A DNA stretch of 64,000 nucleotides from Acanthornis magna (GCA_036785705.1 JAWUZG010000084.1:17373501-17437500), one strand, 5' to 3'; shown: positions 49,701-58,387, counted from the first letter of the stretch. Numbers and translations: made by a program. Notes: generated from the letters alone by a model not told the origin.

Positions 49701-52235
49701 TGCTCATTGCAGGGTCATTGAAGTAGATGGTATTTAAACATCCCTTCCAACCCAAACTATTCTATGATTCTTTATTTGGTCAGTGTAAGACACTATTCTG
49801 CTAATATAAATCTTACTTGAATTTCCTAGTAAAGGCAGCTGGATAAGGCAATAAGCTACTGCCTTCTCTCTCTGCCATGGGACTAAGGATTTAAAATTAC
49901 TGGAAAGTAGTGGTTATTCTGGAGTCTCAGTAAGTAGCTAAAATTTTGAAGTGCAATCAACATGATTACTTAATGTTAATTAATCAATTGTAGATTAAGC
50001 TGTCCAATTTTGCCTCCATAGGATCTCTTCCACATTCCTCCTTCTTACAAAAGTACAGTTACACTGTCCTGGAAACCAGTACAGAAGGCAGATGCAAGGT
50101 AAGAGTTCTTCATAAAAAAGAGAAAACCATGGTATTTATTTTGTAAACGGTAAAAATTCATCTCCCAAGCTGTGTGCGCACTATACAGACAGCACATGAG
50201 CTAAAAGTTTCACATAAAAATAACACCCATCCTGTAGCTGTGGAGAGATGATTTTAATCTTGCTTCAGGGACACTAAAGACTGAATCAACTGGAGACTTG
50301 CTTACTTCCTCTTTTGAGATACTATTATTCATGGCATCATCACTGAGGCTGCTGGCTTCCAGTGGTTAATCTTTGTGGCTGAACTATTACTGTACTTGTA
50401 ACCACAGGGGTGTAATGATATGTTTTTTGTTTTCTTCCGTCAGTCAAAAAAGAGCAAGTGAAGATACAACCTCAAGTTCACCCCCAAAGAAAGCTTCAGC
50501 AGGACCAAAAAGGGATGCCAGGCAAATATATAATCCTCCCAGTGGAAAATACAGCAGCAACCTGGGTAGTTTTTCTTACGGTAAGTTAGGCAGCTTGGGA
50601 AAACCATGTGTAGTGACAGTTGTGTCTTGAGGTGGGGTGAATAAATATCCCATTCTTGGAAGAGCAAATTGTACTGTCATGAATTTTTGTTTGTGATAGT
50701 CTTTTCCTAGCTGTTGATGTATTGCAGGGTTTGAGTGTTATCAGCCTATGATTTATGTCATTTGCAGGTTAGTTTAGTAGTGTTCTAAAACCTAGAGTTA
50801 GTAATTGAACTATTGTGTTCTCTGTTACGACCCGCACACACCGATTTCCCATTGGACAGGCCAGTTGCAGCAAGTGGCAGAGCTGCGTCACCTCTGGACC
50901 TGTGCTGCATTCCTGTTACAGCTACTGCTGATGTTGCAGACCTGATCCAGAAATTCTGGGAGTTGCCAGGTTCACTGTGCATGCACACAGTTATGTCCTC
51001 GTGCTCCCAGTCACACTGAATCTGCCTTCCTGCAAGTCATATTTTTGGGTGAAGCACAAGAGCAGTTGCAGACTGGATGAGTAGGCCCAGCAATGGCAGC
51101 AGCCCACTCCTGTCTTCCCTGTAGGCCCATTGGTGCTACCTCTGGCAAGTAAACAGTCTGGTATGGCAAATTGGCACCCACACCCACAGGCTGAAAAACT
51201 GATAAAAAGCATTGTCAGATATATAAAGCAAAGAGAAGAGATAACATCATTTGCAAATTCCTTACTCTATACTTCAGGTGTCTTTTAAGATAAGATTGTA
51301 GTCCTGCAGGTCTAAAGATTGGGAGGTGTTCAACCAGAAATGTTTTATTGCTTGCTTCTTGTTAGTGAGATGCTTAGGCCTCTTCAGTCAGCTTCTGATT
51401 TCTGTACCCTTTAAAACAAGCATGCTGTTCTCTCTGTAGATTAATACAACCTGTATTTTAAGACTGTACATGAAAACAAATCGTGAAAGGGGAATGAGGG
51501 TTTGATACATTTCCAAACCCAAAAAAGCTATATAAACTATTAGGGTTTGTGTTGTTGGGGATTTTTTTGCTGTGATCAGATTTGTTCTTAACAAAGAGAA
51601 AGGAAAAACTTTCTACAGTATAGAAATAGTTTGTGTGGTATCCATCTCTAGCTAAGATTTGTAATTGAATGGAGTTAAGATACCAGCCCAAGATAAAAAA
51701 TAATATGCTGGTGATAGCGTAAGGATAGAAAAGGACAGATAGAATGAGAAAGTTGTGGTTTTCCATCATGTTATAAAATCACTAGTAGCAAGCCAGACTG
51801 ACACCTCAAGATTAATACTGTGTTTTTGAACACAAGGATGAACTAGGCAGCCAGTTTTTAGCTCTGTGGTGATGGATTGGCCCAAATATAGTCCTAAATT
51901 ACAGGGACAGTTATGTATCACAGTATTAGTATGCAGAAATACTGCACTTAATTTAGACAGGCTCATTCTCCTGATCCTTTTTTACAATTAGTGGGGTCCA
52001 TTTTCCATCAAAACATAACTCAGCAATCTCATGGTACATAGGCAGGCTTAGCCTCAGAGACTGAAGTTAGCCTTCAGTACCTCCTGATCCTGCTATTCAG
52101 TTTGGATCTGTATGCAGCATAAAACCTGCCTGAAAAGTTCTAACTCTTATTTCAGAGCAAAGAGGTGGTTTCCGGGGTGGACGAGGAAGAGGCTGGGGAG
52201 GACGTGGTAATCGTAGCCGAGGAAGAATCTACTGA
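37673..52235 (+). CDS. API5: API5, apoptosis inhibitor 5 (complete, 14 coding exons, 523 aa)
   Basis: Nuclear HEAT/ARM-repeat survival factor (AAC-11) that restrains E2F1- and Acinus-linked apoptosis and binds FGF2. Join 37673-37741, 41251-41412, 42187-42280, 43299-43364, 43720-43871, 45214-45420, 45958-46062, 46747-46836, 47410-47591, 48309-48402, 48903-48959, 50022-50098, 50444-50580, 52156-52235: 1572 nt including TGA, and every intron is GT-AG with compatible phase. The product is almost identical to human API5 (524 aa from memory). Visible landmarks are the helical repeats (about 1-360), Lys251 as the first codon of exon 7, a leucine zipper L370/L377/L384/L391, a bipartite nuclear signal KR(454-455)...KK(467-468)...KR(474-475) and an arginine-glycine tail (500-521). 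The tail is one residue shorter than human. The start is fixed by the conserved [16 protein letters not shown]. Confidence 0.97.
37742..41250 (+). other. API5: API5 intron 1 (3.5 kb)
   Basis: Largest API5 intron, from GTGCGG to TTTCTTTCAG. It holds the 3' half of the CpG island, a T-rich run near 38491, a probable old CR1/L3-like remnant (about 39480-39720) and a chance-looking 173-codon open frame (39801-40322). Confidence 0.9.
39480..39720 (+). mobile_element. Possible ancient CR1/L3-type LINE remnant
   Basis: The stretch CCATTTCTTCATAACACATT (about 39591) followed by a GATTCAAGAA...GAAGTTAATGGATGAT pattern resembles the 3' ORF2 region of old amniote CR1/L3 lines (an N-x-F-F-x-x-T, then a W-x-x-L-P-type segment). 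It is heavily decayed, so the assignment is weak. Confidence 0.3.
41251..41412 (+). CDS. API5: API5 exon 2 (residues 24-77)
   Basis: [15 protein letters not shown] through LCEDEDVS, the first helical repeats. Acceptor TTTCTTTCAG|CAT, donor TCT|GTAAGA, phase 0 at both ends. Confidence 0.97.
42187..42280 (+). CDS. API5: API5 exon 3 (residues 78-109)
   Basis: [20 protein letters not shown] through TQLLQS, a canonical HEAT-type helix pair. The donor TCAG|GTAGGA leaves one base of the Asp109 codon. Confidence 0.97.
43299..43364 (+). CDS. API5: API5 exon 4 (residues 109-131)
   Basis: [20 protein letters not shown], then AKG split across the junction. Only 66 nt, between CTCTCCAG and GTAAAG. It is followed by the short 355-nt intron 4. 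Confidence 0.96.
43720..43871 (+). CDS. API5: API5 exon 5 (residues 131-181)
   Basis: [20 protein letters not shown] through FILTESKK. Donor AAG|GTGAGT, phase 0. Confidence 0.97.
44074..44810 (-). mobile_element. CR1-like LINE fragment, antisense, in API5 intron 5
   Basis: The segment starts on the + strand with AATCACAGAATCATTCACAT, the reverse of a CR1 tail. It continues through reverse-CR1 text (ACCTCCAGGGGAGGAGA, CCTCCCATTTTAGTTTTGTG, GCCCAGAACACTGTT). A 189-codon minus-strand frame (44221-44790) runs through it without RT motifs. It looks like an older, more diverged subfamily than the copy at 31.9 kb. Confidence 0.65.
45214..45420 (+). CDS. API5: API5 exon 6 (residues 182-250)
   Basis: [19 protein letters not shown] through RQAVPLFS. 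The largest exon (69 codons), between TTTAG and GTATGT, phase 0. Confidence 0.97.
45958..46062 (+). CDS. API5: API5 exon 7 (residues 251-285)
   Basis: [20 protein letters not shown] through LDIQLE. Its first codon is Lys251, the residue reported as acetylated in human API5. Acceptor TTTTCAG, donor GTAAGC. Confidence 0.97.
46747..46836 (+). CDS. API5: API5 exon 8 (residues 286-315)
   Basis: [20 protein letters not shown] through LFDKLL. The acceptor GTGTAG is weak in pyrimidines; the donor CTG|GTAAGA is good. Confidence 0.97.
47410..47591 (+). CDS. API5: API5 exon 9 (residues 316-376)
   Basis: An acidic loop ([20 protein letters not shown]), then the helix leading into the leucine zipper ([12 protein letters not shown]). 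The donor TCAG|GTAATG splits the Arg376 codon. Confidence 0.97.
47635..48133 (+). mobile_element. CR1 LINE 3' fragment in API5 intron 9
   Basis: Sense-oriented CR1 remnant. It includes AGGACAAGAGGAAATGGCC (about 47888), AAATTGCCCAGAGAACTGGT (about 47983), TTGGACTGGATGAACCTG (about 48075) and the terminal TTATGGTTCTGTGACTCTATG (48111-48131). The diverged 3' end suggests a different CR1 subfamily from the copy at 23.3 kb. Confidence 0.85.
48309..48402 (+). CDS. API5: API5 exon 10 (residues 376-407), leucine zipper
   Basis: [20 protein letters not shown] then [11 protein letters not shown]. Contains L377, L384 and L391 of the zipper, with L370 in exon 9. This surface is known to be needed for Acinus binding in human. 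Confidence 0.97.
48903..48959 (+). CDS. API5: API5 exon 11 (residues 408-426)
   Basis: [19 protein letters not shown], 57 nt, between CTTACAG and AAG|GTAAGT. Small but unambiguous. Confidence 0.96.
49545..49770 (+). mobile_element. CR1 LINE 3' tail in API5 intron 11
   Basis: Short sense CR1 end: AACATTCAAGGCTGGATTGG (about 49640), TGAGCAGCTTGATCCAGGGG (about 49671), then TTCCAACCCAAACTATTCTA and TGATTCT ending at 49770. 5'-truncated. Confidence 0.85.
50022..50098 (+). CDS. API5: API5 exon 12 (residues 427-452)
   Basis: [20 protein letters not shown] then QKADA. The donor CAAG|GTAAGA splits Ser452. The ADAS stretch is where human has VEIG, the most diverged short patch of the protein. Confidence 0.96.
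50444..50580 (+). CDS. API5: API5 exon 13 (residues 452-498), nuclear signal
   Basis: [16 protein letters not shown] then [10 protein letters not shown], the bipartite nuclear localisation signal, and [18 protein letters not shown]. The donor is ACG|GTAAGT. If the donor is not used, the frame continues for 16 residues to a TGA at 50628-50630. Confidence 0.97.
50581..52155 (+). other. API5: API5 intron 13, with alternative C-terminal read-through
   Basis: GTAAGT to TTCAG, 1.57 kb. The first 50 nt keep the frame open and would replace the arginine-glycine tail by [16 protein letters not shown], giving 513 residues. No CR1 or exon was recognised in the remainder. Confidence 0.8.
52156..52235 (+). 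CDS. API5: API5 exon 14 (residues 498-523 and stop), RG-rich tail
   Basis: Encodes [18 protein letters not shown] then NRSRGRIY and TGA at 52233-52235. The RG/RGG composition fits an RNA-contacting disordered tail. It is one residue shorter than the human tail. Confidence 0.97.
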
Positions 52236-52995
52236 GAAGTCTGCTAAACCTTCCATGCCCCTGAAGGGCTAAAGTGAAAGTGCTACTCAGCAAGTTTGCT
52301 TGGAGCATTGTTTTCTTCAAGGACTGCCTTCCACTGAGACTGACTTAAATGTTCTTTATACCTTTGTATGTATGATCTACTTTTCTAACGGACTACAACT
52401 TGTCCATAGTGAAACTACAGCTGTATTTTTGGATGCTTACAGTCAGCAGTTTTGGGTTCTTATTTTTGAAGTGTCTTCAGGATTCAAAATTGGAAAAGAG
52501 CATAGATGTTTCATCAAAAGCTGCATCTTGACAGTTTGTATATTAACCTAAAAGTCTGCATAACTGAAACTATATAATTGAGTTTATGTATTAAGTAATG
52601 GTCAGGAAAGGCATGACAACAGAGATATGTGTTAGATAAGCTTAGCAGCTGAAGTAATCCTTTCCTCATCTGTAACCATATTTGCAATATGTGGAGAAGA
52701 GTACCATTGTTAAATTTGCTTTGATTTACTTTCTTTAATTGAATTGAATTAAATACAGGCTGTTCTTTTTAAGTTTGCAACATGGCTGGAAATCTGTTTT
52801 GCTTGTAGCATGAAGCAATCCTCTTACTTAGATATGTGGAGAATGTGGCGTTTTTGGTTTGCACATCTTACTCTTCTCCGTGCATTGTAATACAAAAGTG
52901 ATGTTTTGAAAATTAATTTTTAATGTTTAATATTAATATGTGCATATAGTTATGCCGTGAAATTTCAGTAAATTAATAGCAAAAAAAACCAAAAC

Positions 52996-53001
52996 AATAA
53001 A
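52996..53001 (+). terminator. Candidate proximal poly(A) signal of API5
   Basis: AATAAA preceded by an A-rich stretch, 761 nt after the stop. T/G-rich sequence follows within about 100 nt. Confidence 0.45.
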
Positions 53002-53137
53002 TGACGAATTATTTCGGGAATGGGTAAAGACTGATGCAGTGATTAAGCTTCATAGGCTGGAGCTGGACCTGGACCTTAGGAGTTTCTGGCTCTTTTCTGT
53101 TTTTTGCAGATTTCTGGATTAGTTGGCACTTGAGGGT

Positions 53138-53211
53138 GGGTTGGTTGGTTGGTTTTTCTTGTTTTGTGATTTTTGTGTGTGTGTGTTTTGGTTCTTTTTT
53201 TTTTTTTAACC
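53138..53211. repeat. Simple-sequence patch (TTGG, TG and T runs)
   Basis: GGTTGGTTGGTTGG, then a short TG run, then T13. It lies inside the putative API5 3' UTR, so it would appear in long isoforms. Confidence 0.75.
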
Positions 53212-53235
53212 AATAGTTGCATTTAAAAATATATA

Positions 53236-53241
53236 AATAAA
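53236..53241 (+). terminator. Candidate middle poly(A) signal of API5
   Basis: AATAAA within an A/T-rich context, followed by a TTTGGGTAACATTG segment. One of three alternatives; none can be chosen from sequence alone. Confidence 0.35.
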
Positions 53242-54286
53242 ATTGTATTTTGGGTAACATTGAAAAATTCCAGCTATGTAGTTCGATTCAGGTGGCAAAG
53301 TTAACAATTCCATGCTATTTTTTTCCATAGCAACTTGAGATTTTTATTTACTGGTTTGCACCCAGAAAATACAATGTAAGAGCACAATGCTTTTTTTTTA
53401 TTCTCACCACTCAAAATTTTAACTTCTCAGGTCATTCAACATTGTAAAGGAATTAGCATATAGTAAAAAGAAGTCAAGACAGAAGAAAAGAATTTTAATT
53501 AAGTGTTCCAGAGCATGTTGATATAAAATACCTTAGGCTTTAGAAGAGTGAATATTACTTCTCCCTTTTTTTGTCCAGCAATATCCACAGAAGGTGATGT
53601 CTCCCCACCCTAGTTCCATTCGTATTTGCTTGTGAATCTGACTCAGGTGTTTTCATTAACACTCTTTGATATTTATCACTACAATCAGAAGGCCAGAACA
53701 CCAAAATTATGTCAAAGTTAGAAACATTGTTGATGCTAAATTCAAAGTCCATTTTTGCTTAACTCTGGAACAGTAGGTAGGAAACTTTGGACATTCCAGG
53801 ACATATGAGCTGACTTTGTATTTCTCATGACATGCCAGCTGCTGCATTCTGATTTGGCACTAAAATCATGAAACTTGGCTAAAAGTTTTGAAGGAGAAAT
53901 TTGTGAGGTCAAAATGTCACTCTGAAAATAGGCACTAGATATGTAATAAGCTTCTATTGGGAGGATAAAAAGGAAAAAGAAGACATTTTGCACTTGCGGC
54001 TATAATTGGTGTTTTGAGGAGATTTAAAAATGTAATCCCAAAGCCTAGACGTAGCTTGTATTTAGACTAGTAGCTAGGTACTAGCAGCTTATTTTCTCTC
54101 TGAATTTTGAGTGAGTTTTCTTTATGTGACTCCTGTATTTCAGAGGTGATGGGCAAAGTTCTTGTGGCCTCAGAAGTAGTTAGATTATTTTTCCTGAGTT
54201 TCCTATCTAATTCTAGCACAGTGAGTTCTTGTGGAAACACCTGTTTACCATCTTGTTGAATTGTAAATGTTCCCTTACAGCTTTGG

Positions 54287-54292
54287 AATAAA
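54287..54292 (+). terminator. Candidate distal poly(A) signal of API5
   Basis: AATAAA followed at once by a T/GT-rich downstream element (TTTTGTAATTTTGTTTGGC). It has the best sequence context of the three candidates. It is about 1.3 kb before the TTC17 start codon. Confidence 0.5.
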
Positions 54293-54310
54293 TTCATTTT
54301 GTAATTTTGT

Positions 54311-55264
54311 TTGGCTCATTGTTTCACAGTTACTCTGCAGCATTCTGTGTCACCTTAGTAAAAGAGGTTCTGTGGTACCTTTTTGTTGTAGTTGACTTAC
54401 TGCTTAGATTGCTATAGATGCAGAAAGCTGTTCACCACTAAGGAATGGATCATAATAAGACTGCATTAGCTGTTTCAAGTTTTAAGTAATTCAACTTTTA
54501 AATGCGGAATTTTGAGGAGGAATTTAAATATTCAGCAAAAGCTGCATGTTCTACATCTTATTTGGGAATTCGGTGAAAACGAGTCAGTCATTGTCTTATT
54601 CAACCTCCTAGATGTTGACAGTGTGATACAGTTTGTGAGTATCTTATGACAGAGCAAGAGCCACTTGGAATAGCAGCCTGAGGTTTTTTGTGGAATGTGT
54701 AATATCGCTGATGTGGAAACTGACAGCAATAAGGAACTATCATACTTGTGTGGAAATTTTCTCTAGGCTGATACAAACCAAATCCCTTGAACCACTGACA
54801 CACCATTTGTAAACTTGTTCTTGTTTCTACTTAATGAATTTGAGTTGCAAGGGAACGTTGCTGTTTGACAGGCTGTGGGAAGTTTGGTGTTCCCAAGATG
54901 CAGGACTGCAGAAAGATCGAACAGAACAAAATTTGAACGTGGCATCTTTTTGATTTCTCTCGGGACTGGGGAAACAGAATCTCGCTGCTGGGTTGGTATT
55001 TACTGTTAGCTAGAACAGGAAAGGAAAAGTTCATGTTTTGGTGTGTAACTGGAAAGCATTAGAAGGGAAAAGGAGCGATGTGTCCTTCAGAGCTCTCTCC
55101 ACCCAGCTCCTGGGAGGGCTGACGTTAACTGTGTGTGCATGGCTGCAGCTACGGTTTGGTTTGCGCTGGACCCAAAGTCGTGTCCTCGAGCTGTCGTGGC
55201 AAATGTTCCAGTGTACCCTAGACAGAAATTACCTCTTAAATTGAAGCGTTTAGTGTGTCGCCAC
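54311..55264. other. API5-TTC17 intergenic gap
   Basis: Short spacer between the genes, AT-rich on the left and rising in GC after about 55,050. No exon or repeat family recognised. Confidence 0.6.
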
Positions 55265-55551
55265 ACGTCGCTTGTTGGCATTTAACGCCGGCCTTGTGCT
55301 CGGGGCAGCGGCTCCGCCGTTACCGGCGGCGCCCACAGGTCCGGGAAGGCGCCGTTGGCCGGAGGCGGCTCCCGCGCGGGGCAGTCGGTGCAGGGTGCTC
55401 GGACGGTGCTCCAGGGCCGCTCGCTGCTGCCGCGGAACAGACGCGCTCCGGCCGGGGCCTCCCGGCACCGCCTCAGGCACGGCCCCGCGCCCGCCCCGCC
55501 CCGCCCCCTGGCGCGGCCACACGGCCCGAGCGCGCGGCTGCGCCCGCTCCC

Positions 55552-55562
55552 AAAATGGCGGC
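55552..55562 (+). promoter_or_regulatory. YY1-type motif on the upstream in-frame ATG
   Basis: AAAATGGCGGC matches the AAnATGGCGGC YY1 consensus. Its ATG (55555) is in frame with the main TTC17 start and has A at -3 and G at +4. Confidence 0.6.
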
Positions 55563-55608
55563 GGCGGCCGTTCCGCTTCCGGGGGCTGCGAGCAGGCCGG
55601 GATTGGGG

Positions 55609-55619
55609 AAGATGGCGGC
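55609..55619 (+). promoter_or_regulatory. YY1-type motif on the main TTC17 start codon
   Basis: AAGATGGCGGC, the canonical YY1 word, overlaps the ATG at 55612. YY1 sites at start codons just downstream of the transcription start are a known class of mammalian promoter element. Confidence 0.65.
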
Positions 55620-55770
55620 GGCTGGAGCGTCCGGGCGGGGCGGGCTGGGGCGGGCATGGGTCTTCTCTGGCTGGGCCCTGGGCCTGTGCTCGCTGCTGGC
55701 CTCGGGGACGCGGCCCGCCGCTGCCACCACCCATTGGGTGGTCACCGAGGACGGGAAGATCCAGCAGCAG
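55612..55770 (+). CDS. TTC17: TTC17, tetratricopeptide repeat protein 17, exon 1 only (53 residues)
   Basis: Start of a large TPR protein (about 1,140 aa in human) tied to actin assembly and primary cilium formation. The exon encodes MAAAGASGRGG, a hydrophobic signal-like stretch AWVFSGWALGLCSLLASG, and the diagnostic TTHWVVTEDGKIQQQ. The donor is CAG|GTGAGC at phase 0. From this ATG to TTHWVV there are 38 residues, the same as I recall for human, which favours this start. An in-frame ATG 57 nt upstream (55555) would add 19 residues. No later exon appears in the window; the expected next segment (about residue 54 onward) was not found up to 64,000, so the gene is cut by the window end. It follows API5 head to tail. 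Confidence 0.93.
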
Positions 55771-57694
55771 GTGAGCGGCCCGGGGGACGCGGGGCGCTGC
55801 CCACTGGGCTGCGGAGGCACAGGGAGCCCCTGTCCGCGCCGCCGCTCGCCCGTAGCCCCGGTCTGCCCCGAGCTGTGCGGCGCGGGGCACGGGGCCCCTC
55901 GCCCGGTGTGAAGCCCTGCCTGTTCCCGCAGCTGCTGCAGCAGCCGGGCGGCGGTGCCGGTCGCTCCCGCGGCCCCGGCATGGGGGTCTCCGGCGGCGAG
56001 CTGGCGTCGCTTGTGAAACGTGGCTTGAATCTGCCGGAGCCCCGGGGCGAGGCAACGGGGAGGGGCGGTTGGTGGGTCGAGGCGAGTCGAGGATGCATTT
56101 CAGCTGGATCCGTGTTTGGAGCAGCGGTGGTTTCTGCTTAGGGACTGCTCCCGGGGAGCCTCCGGCATGAGGCCGGGTCCAGCTTTGGTGGCGAAGGCGG
56201 CGGCACCGCGACCCCGGCCCGCAGCCGTGACTCCCCGCGGGGCCGGCCCCGGGCACTCTCGGGCTCCTCGCCGCGAGGACGAGGTGTCAGTGAGTTTGCG
56301 ATTTTTCACATCCAGCCGCCCCCGACCCGGCCGCTTTTCCTTCCTGCTGGAAGTAGGAAAGAAACGGTGGCGTGTGTGCTCGGTGCAGGAGCACCCGCAC
56401 GCCCTGTGCGGCAGTAATCTCGTGGGTTTCGTCAAAATGTCTTATTTTGATAGCGGGCTGTGCCTCACGTTCACTAAGCGGCTTGAAAGAGTCGGTCTGT
56501 ATTTCATGTTTGGGGGTTTTTTTAGCTGCTTGCCTTCCTCTTTGTTGTAAAGGGAGCAGCTCTAGAAATTCGCTTTTTTGTCAGATCTGATCGTTTCCCT
56601 CTCGAGTGGAAGAGTTGATCGCTGTAGCAAACAGTGGGGCCTTCCCCCTCTACAAAAGAGTGGCGACATGAATGTCCATTATCACTCTCCATTTGTGAGG
56701 ATTTTTAGTTGGGTTTTCCTGCCAAAATGCATTATGGTCCTCAGACAGGTGGAACAGACTTTTCTTTGCAGGAAGCTCCTGCAGTGTTTATGGTCCTCGG
56801 GCTCTTCAACTGTCTGGGTGGATCCAGGCACTGTCACACTCTTGTTAATAATAAATTAATGAATGACAGCTCCTCTAGTGCTAGCTCATCTCCTTTCCCT
56901 ACTTAGCATAGTGGGGAAGAGGTGCAAGTATATGATAATGGTCTGGAAGCATCTGTGTGTGTATATTGATTGTGTATTGTAAAATTTGGGTCACATGTTG
57001 ATTTTGATTATTGCATGAAAAGCAGCTGTGACTTGGAAAAATCCAATTAGATAAAATTCCTTGAAAGTCTTATTAGCTAAATTCATTACTGATTTTAAGG
57101 AATGGCATTTCATGATGTCAGCTGATGGTACAGGTAGAAGCTTCCACTGTACCATTGCTATGCAGTTCACTTTTCTGTTACAGTTCCAAATGCTTTGTAA
57201 GCAGGGGCATTCCCATGTTCCCTGTGTCAAGTTCTCAAGGCCTCTAGGTGAGGTGATAAAACAATATCTGTGGAATAACTTCTCTTATTTGCATTGTCAA
57301 AATTAATATACCCATTTCCAGCAAGGCAATTCCAATTATAAATATGTTATTATTTGGAATATGAGGAGCCAGATTCTTTGGTACCTGGAACATAGTGCTG
57401 CGAATTGTCCAGTGAGGTTTTTTTGAAATTAGCTGCATTTTGGCATCTGTTACCATCATCTCCCTGGCTCTCAGGAAAATGATACTTAAATTTGTGGTTA
57501 TTGCTATTGCCAGCTCTGCATGGCACCTCTGAATTTCATTTTTTCCACTTCCTTGTGTTTTGGAGAATCAGTGGACAAGTTCTATAGTGAACTTCAATGT
57601 TGTTTTGCGTGCCAAAATGTAGTGATGGTTCGATAGTTAACAGCAAAATAACAGACTATCTCCACTGTCCAGCAGCAGGGAGGAATTGTTGTCC

Positions 57695-58135
57695 CACTCT
57701 GCACTGCACTGCTGCAGTCATTGAGTACTTGAGTACTGTGTGCAGTTTTGGGTGCCTTAGGATAAGGACATCAAACTGTTAGACTGTGCGCCCTCACAGA
57801 GGAGAGCAGCCAAGGTGATGGAAGCTCTCAAGGGTAAGACTTAAGAGAAGCAGCTGAGGTCACTCAGCTCATTCAGCTCAGTTCTGAGGAGACCTCAACC
57901 ATGCCTATGACTTCCTCAAGCGAGGCAATGAAGGGGCAGGTGCTCATCTCCTCTCTCTGGTGACTAGTGAGAGAACACGAAATGGAATGAAGCTGTGCCA
58001 GGGAAAGTTCAGACTGGACATTAGGAAAAGGCTCTTCACAGAGGGGGTGGTCAGTCACTGGAACAGGCTCCTCAGTGATCATAGCACCACATGTATCAGA
58101 GTTCAAGCAGCATCTGGGCGCCACTTGGAGGATTC
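57695..58135 (+). mobile_element. CR1 LINE fragment (5' piece of a split copy)
   Basis: Sense CR1: GTACTGTGTGCAGTTTTGGG (about 57733), AGACCTCAACCATGCCTATG (about 57890), GACATTAGGAAAAGGCTCTT (about 58016), GGTCAGTCACTGGAACAGGC (about 58049), CAAGCAGCATCTGGGCG (about 58104). It breaks off just before the usual tail. Confidence 0.85.
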
Positions 58136-58307
58136 ATAAGTGATTTATCAGTTCATTGGTAGAACCATAATATTCCAAAATAAGTAAGCTCCTTCTCCTA
58201 ATACCAAGAACTTAGTACACAGGACAAAAGCCTCAAACTTCCCTGCAGAGCATCCCTTTGCTTTGATTTTTCAGAATATTCTTCATTAAGTTTTTATGTA
58301 TCAACTC

Positions 58308-58348
58308 ATACATAACATGGGTCCATGTTATGGACCCATGTTATGTAT
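58308..58348. repeat. Perfect inverted repeat, 19-bp arms, 3-nt loop
   Basis: ATACATAACATGGGTCCAT (58308-58326) and ATGGACCCATGTTATGTAT (58330-58348) are exact reverse complements around GTT. It lies next to the detached CR1 tail and shares the word TGGGTCCAT with it (58352-58360). Confidence 0.9.
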
Positions 58349-58351
58349 AAG

Positions 58352-58387
58352 TTGGGTCCATTCCAACTTGAGATACTTTATGATTCA
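58352..58387 (+). mobile_element. CR1 3' tail (detached end of the split copy)
   Basis: TTGGGTCCATTCCAACTTGA followed by GATACTTTATGATTC is a CR1 terminus in the same orientation as the piece ending at 58135. About 215 bp, including the hairpin, separates them. Confidence 0.75.

Larger units (their letters stand above)
52236..54310 (+). other. API5: API5 3' UTR (probable extent)
   Basis: AU-rich sequence following the stop, with no competing gene. Poly(A) words occur at 52996, 53236 and 54287. The last gives a UTR of about 2.07 kb; the first two would give shorter isoforms. A T-rich/TTGG/TG simple-sequence patch lies at 53138-53211. Confidence 0.6.
55265..56320 (+). promoter_or_regulatory. 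TTC17: TTC17 CpG-island promoter
   Basis: About 1 kb of very CpG-dense DNA covering TTC17 exon 1. It has stacked Sp1 boxes (CGCCCGCCCCGCCCCGCCCC, 55489-55508), an ETS-type core (CGCTTCCGGG, 55574-55583) and two YY1-type words (55552-55562 and 55609-55619) overlapping the start codons. No TATA box. Many long open frames on both strands across it are GC artefacts. Confidence 0.85.

Noticed and set aside
55255..56256. Long overlapping frames on both strands in the TTC17 island (up to 324 codons)
   Set aside because: CpG-rich DNA lacks stop codons. Only the part from 55612 to 55770 shows conserved TTC17 sequence and a splice donor.
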